Shown here: positions 23,501 to 35,500 of the stretch, in pieces
How the letters are laid out: each line of letters opens with the position of its first letter
Position numbering within the stretch: position 1 is the first letter of the stretch
Assembly: GCF_964355755.1 (NCBI RefSeq)
Contig: NC_092674.1
Coordinates: 26,648,001 to 26,712,000, forward strand
From: Antedon mediterranea
Lineage: Eukaryota > Echinodermata > Crinoidea > Comatulida > Antedonidae
Direction of reading: 5' to 3'
Length of the DNA: 64,000 nt
Made by a program: the position numbers and the translations under genes
Notes under the pieces: generated by a model
What the model saw: the letters and a program-made list of their open reading frames with translations, nothing else
Told to the model about the DNA's origin: nothing
Databases searched by the model: none

Positions 23501-26500
23501 GAAACATTTCAAACTATCGTTAGATCAGAAGTATTTCTAGGCAAGGGAAGAGTAAATTACATTGTAAATTCACTGTTCCTTAGCCAGACTACTGTACTGT
23601 ACTTTATTTATAATTATTATAAGCAGCAGTACAAGTCTGTACCTACAGGTACAGTATTATTGTTGTTAATCATGGATTGCTAGAATAACACAGTTTCTAA
23701 AGCTGCTGTTACTGTGCTTACCGTACCATAAACTTTATTCAATTGTATTAGTTCTTGAGATCCATGACGTGTACATACATCACGGCCACCAGGACGTCTA
23801 AACCCTTTCAATTACTGTATGCAGGCCAATTACAATTTACTTTTCTCTTATAGAAATGTTTGACTCTTTAAAATCATTCACCTAACAATTTATTAGATTC
23901 AGAATACTGTATTAAGATTAGTGTATAATACAGTACATTTCAAATGATCAACTCAATAGACAGTTTACTATTTTTCCAGTCCTATACTTGAAAGTTTTTA
24001 GTGTAAATTGCATGTACAGTACTGTCTACTAAAGGATGTCAGGTAGGAAGAGTCTTAAGCCTGGTTTCCATAAAATCTCTACACGACAGAGCGTAGCGAT
24101 TCTATGGAAACGCTAGAATTTATCGGGGATCTAGTACGCGAGTGATAAATATTCTTTGGTACGCGTATTACGATTCATCGCCGACAAAATCGGCAAAGTT
24201 GAACATGGTTGAACTTTGCCGATTTGACTGCGATGAATCGGGGAGCCTTCCCGATTGCGTCGGCGACATCTGCGCGTGTAGCGATTTTAATGGAAACGCT
24301 GTAGCGATTTTAATGGAAACCAGGCTTTAACCATGTACACTACTTACAGTGAATGTTAGAAAGAGGTGATCTACAGCATTTTATAAGGCCTTTAATTAAA
24401 TCCATTTTTATTAATTTGTTTATTTGTGTTATTTAATTTTCTCAAGTATATTGAGGGCCTCTTCAAGTCAGCTATACTGCTGCAGTAGAGTTACCCTTGT
24501 AAAACAAAGTTGAATAAATAAAGTAATTAATAAACTATATATCACAGGAAAATGATTGCAAATGTTACAATGCATGCTGTGTGTATCAGTAGCTAAATTC
24601 TTAATTGAGACACAAATAAAATATTAGCAAAAAGCCAACATCAAAACTATAAAGTATTAACCAGCCAGAAATAAATTTCAAAGCTAATACAGTACTGTAA
24701 ACCCTATAGATTTAATATAGTACATTATTATTGAAACCATTAAAAATTGTTGTTTATTTTTGTTTGTATCCGCACTGCGCTTGTGTCTATTAAGATTAGA
24801 TAGTAGTGCTATAATCCCAATATTATAAAGATATCCGTACTTGAAAGATGGATTGATAATTAATAGTGGACGGAAGTGGAAGCAAAATAGACCTTGGACC
24901 TACTGTAAGCCCTAGCTGGTAATCCAACAATAAAATTGTTTTAACAATAAAAAATAGTTTTACTTTAAAAAATGTTGTTACTAATTAATTATTCAAAAAT
25001 AAATATATCTCGTTTTTACTTTTTAAACACATGTTGAATTTGTCATACTTTAAAATCAACATTATTTTTTAAGAGAATACGTTTATTATACAGTAGACAC
25101 GTTTTTCTATCAAAATCTCATTTTAACACATTTAAAGCACATTTTTTATATTCTATGACATTCTCAACGCCATAACATTTTCATTATGTCCAGCCGCCAG
25201 CTTATGTTGAATTTTAAAATCGTAATTTGCTTTCCAAATATTGCTCTTTGATATTAAACACGACTCCCTTGAGACGTACCATATGTGAGTTTGTTTAATA
25301 TGCTTTTAAAACACTCTCGAAAATGATTTTATCTCGTTATTGTGTAAGTTAAAAGTATGTGTTCCGCATGGAATACCGTATTTATAGTAGGCCTACTGTA
25401 CAGTATTACTACTACTGCATAAAGTGTAAACAGAATTATATAGTACCAGCTGAATACAGTATTAATTTCAATGGTTCATACAAAAAGTGAGAAGTAATTT
25501 TCATGCGAAATAAATGCTTTTCATGCGAAATAAATGCATTTCCCCCATACAGTACAGTAGAACCTGTCTTTTCAGACATCCCTACTCAGGGACGCTTTTT
25601 AGTGAAACTAGTCAACTAACTAAGTGCCTATGTGTCCTAAAAGTGTCAAATTGGGGGTCCGTCTACTAGTAATGCAGTACAAACCTGTTTTCCGCCATCA
25701 AAAAAAAACAAAGAATGGATATTTGCCCATTAGTGAATAGAAGACATTGTTGACTATTCCAATTCAAATATTCATTCTACAGTTTAAACAACTTTAATCT
25801 CCTCACTGTAGTTTAAACTAGTACACTCACTCTTTGTCTACCAACAACATTTTATATTAAATTTATTGCAGGGGAAGATCTAGGTGGAATGCTTTGGGTG
25901 TGAGTTTCCCCTTTTTGACACCTATAATAAATTATGAACCACTTTTTGATAAACTATATTTTACACTTACAGACTAATTTTGCGTATAAAGAGACTTTTA
26001 ATAAGCTTGTACAGTACACTATATAATTGTTTTACTTTGTGCAATATTTGTTGTATTTGAATGTTTTTAGAAGCAACTGATCCTTTGAGTTATAAAGTAG
26101 TTAATTTTTTTGTTTTACAGTAGTTGCCCTTCACCATTGTGCTTTGTTTCTGTTACTGTATTATTTTAATGTCTATTGGTCGAATAAATAAATGAAATGA
26201 AAAAAAGACTATACAGTATTATCATTAAAAAGATCCACTATATAATTTAATAGTAGTAGTTTTTCTACACTTCCTATAACTTAATATTGTGTTTTCATTA
26301 TCCGAAGCATCAGACATTGGAAACGGATCAGGTTTGTTTGCCAATTTCTTGCCTGCCATTTCAGTTTATTACGTAATAACCTACCGTTAAGTGTTCTTAT
26401 TAAACTTTAACTACAATAGGCCACTGTACACATTTATATGTACAAGGGGTGTTAAAGAGGTGGTATAGGTTGAACATCTTTGAAGCTCTACACTATCAAA

Positions 26501-29500
26501 CTGTATGTGACAAAACAAATATGATGTGCCCATATATGGACAAGATGATGTCATACTGTATAACTGCTGTACCATACAGTATTTGGTCACATTACACTTT
26601 TTTGTTAAACTAGATACCTCCCCCAACATTTAAAATCCTGTCACATATGGACACGATGATGTCATATAAGTACTGTACCATATTTGGTCACATCAAACTT
26701 TTTTGTCAAACTAAATCCCTCCCACCAACATTTAAAAACCTGCCATAATTATGTGTTATAGATATTGTATATTGGGAAATCCTACTTGAACAACTTTCCT
26801 GCAACCTCCGACCTCAGCCCCTTTATCCTGTTTTGCATCTAACTATCCATATTGGCCGTCCTTTTCTGCATCTTGATTCCCCTATCTATATCTCTTGCAT
26901 GCACAGTATTTACTCTAAAAAAAAACCATCGTTGTACTATTAATATATTTCATGTCAATTTAACTACACTTTAATGTTAGTTATCATTATAAATGTAATA
27001 TGCCTGCAATAATTTAAAATGTAAAACTTTAAATGTTTCAATTTGAGCATCGGAGGCACTCAGGGTTTTTGGTGGTTTGTGTCAGGCACATAAGAGCAAG
27101 GTAGCATCTTTGCATCATGTTTATCTAATACTAACAACATGTTCTGCATTTTTCTTTTTTTAGATGCCACTGTGAACCCAGCATACAAAGAAAGTAAAGG
27201 GAATCGTAGTTTAAAAAGTATTCTAAAACGACCAAACCACCGCAAGCGGTTCCTTGAGGATTTGGAGCTTGGAGAAAGCGGCGTTAAAAAATGTCAATTG
27301 CAGGTGACCGGAATGACATGTGCTTCTTGCGTCGCTATCATAGAACGGAACCTGATAAAAGAGACAGGTAGGTAGAGTAGATAACTATTTCATAAAAAAT
27401 AGATGGAGAGATAATAGTTGGTTAAAATGAGTATACAAAAGAATACATTTAAACAATCATGCATGCATTGATTTTTCAAAATTGCGACAAGTCCAATACA
27501 AAACTGTCATGACAAGCAAGTTATTTACTAGTTTACAATTCATGAACTCTCTCATTTATCGAAACCAGATAATAATGATTTTAGAGTCAAATACGGTTTC
27601 TAAACATTTAAGCCTGAAAATAAAATAGTACCATACCATTTTTTTACCATCTTAATTACATTTGTTTTCTCCTTTTTATTTCAGGCATACACTCTGTGTC
27701 TGTGTCACTTATGGCTCAGAAGGCTGAGGTTGGCTACGACAGTGATTTGGTCACATGCAACAAGATTGCTAACTATATTAGTGACATGGGATTTGGCGCC
27801 AAGGTTTTGAAGGAGGACGATCAGACAACAGGGGATCAATATGTTGAAATACAGGTATGTTTTATTATTTTTCCGTACAATAAAGATAAAAGTTACTGCA
27901 CTTAAAATCGGTAAATTTAGCCTAAATATGAGAGTTCTGTAATTAAAAATAAATATTTATGAAGTTAAAACAAATTTAAAAATTCAAAATAACATTTATT
28001 TACTTATTAAAACAATTTAAACAACAATAGTGGAATAAACTAAACTACCAAAAGATATCATTAACAATCAAGGCTACACCTTCAGGACCCAACAAAGGTC
28101 CTCTAATAGGGGTGTCTCTTGAATAGTGGTATGCCATTTGTTTCAGGTAAAAGTTACCCCTTTATAGGGGTCAGCCATTGGTGTTAAAACATATTTTCGT
28201 TTATTTTATGAATATATGTCTCCTGAATATTAAGTTCTCTGTTTCTGATATTTATCATTATTTATTTAGATAACAGGAATGACTTGCGCGTCTTGCGTAT
28301 ATCTCATCGAGTCTACACTTAAAAAGAAGCGAGGAATTCTCTCGGCATCTGTTACATTAGCAACTTGTAGAGGGCGCTTTGAGTATGACCCAGAGCTGGT
28401 TGGTCCAAGAGATGTCATGGAATATGTTAGGGTAAGTGTTTTTATTATTGTTATTTGCTTATTTAATACCTGTTTGCTTATATTTTATGTCATGTTTGGC
28501 ACGCCATAGTCAGTTGTCTTTAGTAATAAAGTACTGAATTAGCATCTCTCACAAAATCGTGTTTTATTTATTAATTTGACACATCATTACATTTGAATTC
28601 AAATTTTGTACTTGATAACACAACCCATTTTCACATTATTTTGTAGGACGTTGGCTTTGGAGCAAGCCTGGCAACCAATGATACCAAAAGTAAAATGGCG
28701 ATAATAGACCACAAAGAAGATATACGAAGGTATCTCAATTGTTTAAAATGTTTAAATTCAAACTAGCAGATATCTCAGACGTAGCATATATTATATCATG
28801 TCATCTATAAGACATTAGAATTTCCTTTAAAGATTGATTGCATCACTAATTGGGAATACCAAGCAATTAAAACATTCTTATACATAAAGATATAGACAAC
28901 AGGGTTTCATAATTTAACAAATTAAATGTATTTACAATGTAAGTTCACCTCTCAATAATTATTATCATTTTAGACTAATAATAATAATGTATTTGTATTT
29001 TCTAATATACTGTACCTAAAGCTCTGTCTACACTATCAACCTTCATGTGAAAAAAATGTGAGGGGCCCATGGACTTGATGATGTCATATCACTACCATAT
29101 TTAGTCATATCACTACCATATTTAGGCACATCACACTTTTTTATTTAATAGTGTAGACAGAGCTTAAATTTGCCTTATTGTTGATTGGATTCAATTCAAT
29201 TCAATTCAAAACCTCAGTAACTTTTTCCTAGCAGATACATTAGGAATACAAAGTCTTTATTCGTTGTAATTATTTTTATTTTTTTTTACAGGTGGAGAAA
29301 TTCCTTTCTATTGTGTTTGTTGTTTGGTATACCTGTTATTATAATTCTTATACATGATATCAAGCATGGTGCCAATCAAAAACTCATCATTCCAGGATTG
29401 TCTTATGAAAACTTAATGTTGTTCTTACTATGTACACCAGTACAGGTAGGTTCTACAAGCCTGTAAACAAGATTTTTAGAAGGGGTTCTTTTTTTATGCA

Positions 29501-32500
29501 AAACAGGGAAAGTGCGAGTGTAGGAGGTTACCCTGGTACATCACAGCCACTGATCATAACTAGGCCTTCTGGGAGACCAGTGTTTGACTGAAGAGGTATC
29601 CCATTATAAATAAATAATAAAAATATTTATAATTTAATACAAAAAAATAGACTAAACAGGGATGAATGAATGAAAAAAATTGTTTTAGGCCTAGCCTAAC
29701 TAGAATTTGCCTGCCGGATTGGTAGAATTTTCTAGGCCTATTTACTAGCACAACCTAGACCAACAAAGTTCTATGAATTTGACTGTACCCAAACTTATGC
29801 TCTGTCTACTGCACTATCAAACTAGTTTGACAAAAAAAATGTAATGTGCCCAAATATGGTAGTAATTTACCCAAATATGGTAGAGATATGACATCATACA
29901 GTTTGATAGTGTAGACAGAGCTTTATAATGGATCTAAATGTCAGTTTAATTATCATACATTTTTTAATTTCAGCTGTTTGGAGGTCGGTATTTCTACGTA
30001 CAGGCGTACAAAGCCTTAAAACACGGGGCAGCTAACATGGACGTTCTCATCGTTCTGGCTACAACCATTGCTTATTTATATTCCATTTTTATCATTATTA
30101 TTGCTGTAATGCAAGGGGCAAGTACTAGCCCGATGACTTTCTTTGATGAACCACCGATGCTACTTGTGTTTGTCTGTTTGGGAAGGTGGTTGGAGCACAT
30201 GGCAAAGGTATATTTTATTTGTCTAAATATGGTAGCTATATGCCCAAATATGGTAGCGATATGCTCAAATATAATATGACATCATCATGTTCATATATGT
30301 GCACATTACATTTTTCTGTCACATAAAGTTTTATAGTGTAGACAGAGCTTTTAGTCCTAACTTGTTTTACCTGGTCAATACATCAATCAATCAATCAATC
30401 AAAGTAACATTTATTGCTCTTATAATTTCATAGTAAATGAAAATTAACAGTAAATATAATTAAAATAAGATGGACAAAATTCCAAAAAAGTAAAGCTTGT
30501 ATAAGGCAGCCCATCAGTGTATGCATAGGCTGGTCTGCCTAACTTTGCCAGCCCTTGCCTTCACTGTTAACAGAACATCAAAAATACTCCTTACTACAAC
30601 CAGTTTGACCTTTGAAATTCTTTGAATAGTAATGGAGCATTTTAGATTTTGGTATTGGCTATTGATACAATGATACATAGTAATATAGTTCTTTATTATT
30701 TATATTTTTTTTTTCAGGGTAAAACATCTGAAGCTCTGACAAAACTTATGTCTCTACAAGCCACTGAAGCCACTTTAATTAAATACAATGATAACGGTGA
30801 TATTGTGGAAGAGGTAGAAATGGACGTAGATCTTCTACATAAAGGGGACGTTGTCAAGGTGTTCCCTGGAGGGAAGATCCCGATTGATGGCACAGTTCTG
30901 GAGGGCAAGTCAATGGTTGATGAGTCTCTCATTACTGGTGAATCCATGCCTGTGATAAAGATGGCAGGTGAGAAGGGGGTTGTTGGTGCAGCTGATGTCA
31001 TTCAAACTCCCAAACATAAAATAGCTAGGGTTTTTTTGTACATATACACTTGTTGTTTATAAACTTAGTTGTGAGGTTTTGAATTTGAGACTTTTTGTTT
31101 TGGGCACAACATTGTGTTTTGAATTACTTCAAGTTAAATAATACATTAAATCCAGGGCTGACATTTGTTTCAGTTTAAGTGTGAAAAACAGTGGCTTTAT
31201 CTTTGGAATGGACCTTGTCATCTAAAGCCTTGTCTACACTATCAAACTAATTTGATCTGCCCATATATGGACATGATGATGTCATATCACAACCATATTT
31301 GGCCATATCAGTACCACATTTGGGTACATCACACTTTTTTTGTTAAATTAGTTTGATAGTGTAGACAGAGCTGAAGATTTATATAAAACAAATATGAACA
31401 AGTATAGGTTATTTTGAAAAATGATCCAAGCACGATCCTGGCCTTCAATTTCCAATCATTAAAAAAAATGTTTCTTTCCAGGGCACACTGTAATAGGAGG
31501 AACTATCAACCAGAATGGAACGCTATTTGTGAAAGCGACCCACGTAGGTGCTGATACAACCCTTTCACATATTGTGAAGTTGGTTGAGGAAGCACAGACT
31601 TCAAAGGTAGATTTTATTTATTTTATTATTTTGTAAATTAACTTGTATTAAACTAATATTATAAACAAAAACATTTTAAATGAAAAAAAAATTTAGTGTT
31701 ATACTAATTATGTTATAAACAAATGCTAAAAAAAAGGATTTTAAATGAGAGAAAAAATATTCTTAATATTTCAAATTAACATTCACCTGTGTTTTAAAAT
31801 ATTTTTCATATTTTTCATTTTCCTAGGCTCCAATCCAGAAGGTTGCTGACAAAGTAGCTGGTTATTTTGTGCCTGGCATAGTCAGTTTATCTCTGCTTGT
31901 ACTTGTCCTCCACATAGCGACTGGATATTCAAATCTAGAAGTAGCACATGCTTCCTACCAAGCTTCGGTACTAGGAATTTACTTTTTTGGACATTTTATG
32001 AAAGTTGTTTTATATTTAGGTTTTTTTCTACAATAATAATAATATTAATAATATGATTAAATTAATATTCATTTCAGAATGAAACAATGGGACGAAATGA
32101 GATGATTTTACAGTATTCTTTCCAATGTGCCATTGCAGTGCTTTGTATAGCCTGCCCATGTGCACTTGGCCTGGCCACCCCTACAGCCGTAATGGTTGGA
32201 ACCGGTGTTGGTGCCACTTTAGGAATTCTAATAAAAGGTGGCCAACCTCTCGAGATGGCGCACAAAGTAAAGGTTGTTGTGTTTGACAAGACGGGAACAA
32301 TAACACAGGGTGCACCACGTGTCATTCGTGTGGCGGTCTTTGAAAATCCTGTGGTGAAATCATTGAATAAACTGTTGGTGATTGTGGGATCAGCCGAGTC
32401 TAGCAGTGAGCATCCGATTGGCTCAGCCATTGTTAAGTACACAAAAGAGGTAGGTCAAATTTTCTTTAAAAGTGTAAACACAAACTAAATAGGCAGTTTT

Positions 32501-35500
32501 CACACAAGCATGTAAACGTTAACTGTAACGCTCTTTCCCAACATGCAACGCGCAAGCTATTCCATGATTTGTTTTAATACGAGCGGCGTATGTTGCATGT
32601 GTGACACATGCAGTGCGTTCTACACTTTCAGACAAAGTACACAACTGTTTGCAACTATGTTGTTATGCAAATGAGTAGAATGTGCGAAAACTCCCAATTA
32701 TTATTAATTTTAAACTTTATAGCCTAAACAGTATCATATTTATTGAATTATGGATTTATTTATGTATTTCATAAAGCAGAATTACATTTTTTTTGTTAAA
32801 ATGTAAAGCAAATGTAAAATAATGGGTTATATTAATTATTTATTACTGGAAATATTTTGACAGAAATTAAAAACTGAAGTGCTAGCAACGTGTAGTGATT
32901 TTGAAGCGGTGCCCGGATGTGGTTTAAAATGTACAGTTAGTGAAATTGAAGATCTTCTACTAAATTGTGAGGAAGATGAAGAACAAGAGAACATGCACAA
33001 AATGAATGGAAATGGCAGTCTCAACGGAATGCCAATTATTACGACATCATCTGTCGGTAAGTTGATGCTGATACTATATACTGTATAGTAAACACTTAAA
33101 ATTTTGTCAATATATTACAAACAACATTATTCTTTAAACAGGCACAACTCAAACGCCAACCAAGCCTGGTGTGTACACCGTTGTTATTGGCAACAGAGAA
33201 TGGATGCAACGACATTGTTACGACATCCCATACGAAGCTGATGAAGAAATGAAAGATCATGAAAAGAAAGGACAAACTGCTGTTTTGGTAGCAGTCAATG
33301 GTAAGCGTTATATTAAATATTAAACATATTTGACTGGTCTCTTTTGAGATCTAGTTCCTCGGACCCATCCAGTGGCGTAAGAGCTATGAGTGCTCGCTGG
33401 CTAAACCCAGGAGACCCAGTGCTTAGGGCCAGAGCAGGAGCAATCCAATGCAACTCCCCTGCGTTGGAGGACCCCTTAGTAGTGTTAACCAGGGGCCTTT
33501 GCCCACTGTGTTACGCCACTGGACCTATCACTGTTTCTGTCCGAGCTTTTCTTTTGCAAGCAGTTTGGGAGTTCATAATTTGCCTATTGTAGCACTGTTA
33601 ATAAAAAGCTGACCTTTAACATTTCAGGAATTGTACTTGGTATGATAGTCGTGGCAGATTCACTGAAACCGGAGGCTGCGCTGGCAGTGTACACGTTAAA
33701 GAAAAGGGGCCTACGCGTTGTACTACTAACAGGTGATAACCGCAAAACAGCCGAAGCGATCGCAGGTCAGGTTGGAATAGCTGAGGTGTACGCACAGGTG
33801 TTGCCACAACACAAAGTTGCAAAGGTCAAAGAACTACAGGCTAAAGGTCAACTTGTTGCCATGGTCGGTGACGGGGTGAATGATTCGCCGGCGTTGGCGC
33901 AGTCAGATGTCGGGATTGCCATAGGTACTGGTACGGATGTTGCAGTTGAAGCAGCTGATATTGTACTTATACAGGTGGGTTAATATGCAAATTAAATATT
34001 AAAATTACATTGTATGTTGATCATTATCAAAATATGTACGGTAATAATTGTTATTGTATATCAATATTTTATGAATCAATTAATTTTTAATCATAGTACT
34101 ATTCATTGAGAATGTTTTTATTGTAATTTTAAATTTTTTATTCAATTTTATTATATTATTTTTTTTTCTCTTTCAGAATAATCTTCTTGATGTAGTTGGA
34201 GCATTACATTTATCCAGAAAAACAGTTCGAAGAATTCATCTAAATTTTGGATTTGCAATTATATATAACCTTATAGGAATCCCAATTGCTGGAGGTACTA
34301 TCATAATAATAATATAATAATTTAGTTTGCCGCTCTGCAACCTATCCGTTTGAATTTGCGAAAAAATGGGTCACAAAATCCATGAAATTTTACACTGATC
34401 TGCAATGGTCAAAAATTGATTTAGTTGATTATTCAACTGTTATTTATTTATTTTTTTATTCAATGTTCTTTCCTCTTTCGTGGGATAACCCATGTTATTA
34501 TAATACAATGTACGATTCTGAACAGCACAATAATAATAATCTCAACAGCATCTTACAGCTTAAATACTGTATAACTCAAACAAGTAAGTGAGTGGTCAAG
34601 CGGTTATAACAGTGGAACCATTAGTACGTAGCCATAACATCGGCAAGGGTTCGAGGTTCACTCTCTCCATTCTAGTGGTAGAACAAGTCTTCTTGGATAA
34701 GGACTATAAACCGTAGGTCCAGTGTACACAACTAGCTCATATGTGCACTTTAAAGAACCTACAGTAGCGCATCTTTCGAGACTAGTACATCACAGCCACT
34801 AATTATAACTTGGCCCTCTGGGAGACAAGTCTTTGACTAAAGAGGTCGCCAAGTATAAATAAAATATTTAAATTCAGCCGCTATAGGAATATAGAATATA
34901 AAACTACTAGTGATATTATTGTGATTTTTATGATTTTCCATCAGGTTTATTCATGCCATGGGGCATAGCTCTGAAGCCTTGGATGGCATCAGCTGCCATG
35001 GCGTTCTCTAGTGTTTCTGTTGTCACATCCTCATTGTTGCTAAAATTGTAAGTCTACCATTCATTCATATTTTGCATCAGCAGCAGACACCTTGACTTTA
35101 TTTATCCTTTTTTTAATCGTCCTATTCATTATCATTTATCACTTTTTAAGGCTCGCCCAACAGAAGATGTTTTTCTTCATCTTCCCTAGCATCTGCCTTC
35201 AAACTCTGACCTTATGTCAATATTTTATTGCATTGTGTTTTATTATCTTTTATGTCAGAGTCTGTTATGAAACTTGAAAACTCAGAATACAGTAGAACTC
35301 CTCTTTTAATGTAAAACAAACAAGGGGATGATAATGTTTTAACACTGCCTACAATCCCTATTTTAAAGGGCACCTCTTTATTAAGGGGACACTTTGTTCG
35401 TTTCTGAAGGTGTCCCCTGCATAAAAGTTCTAATGTAGCTTTTTTGTACCTCCATAGTCATCACTAAAACAATACTCCATAATATAAAAATAGAGTGCAT

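Larger units (their letters stand above)
22987..27163. other. ATP7 intron 2 (4.2 kb), mostly AT-rich unique sequence
   Basis: Besides the MITEs at 24058-24326, 26484-26612 and 26640-26715 I find only AT-rich sequence, recurring ACAGTACTGT palindromes, a 20-base tandem duplication near 25500-25540 (TTCATGCGAAATAAATGC) and a retroelement-like tail ending AATAAATAAATG at about 26185-26200. Confidence 0.6.
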
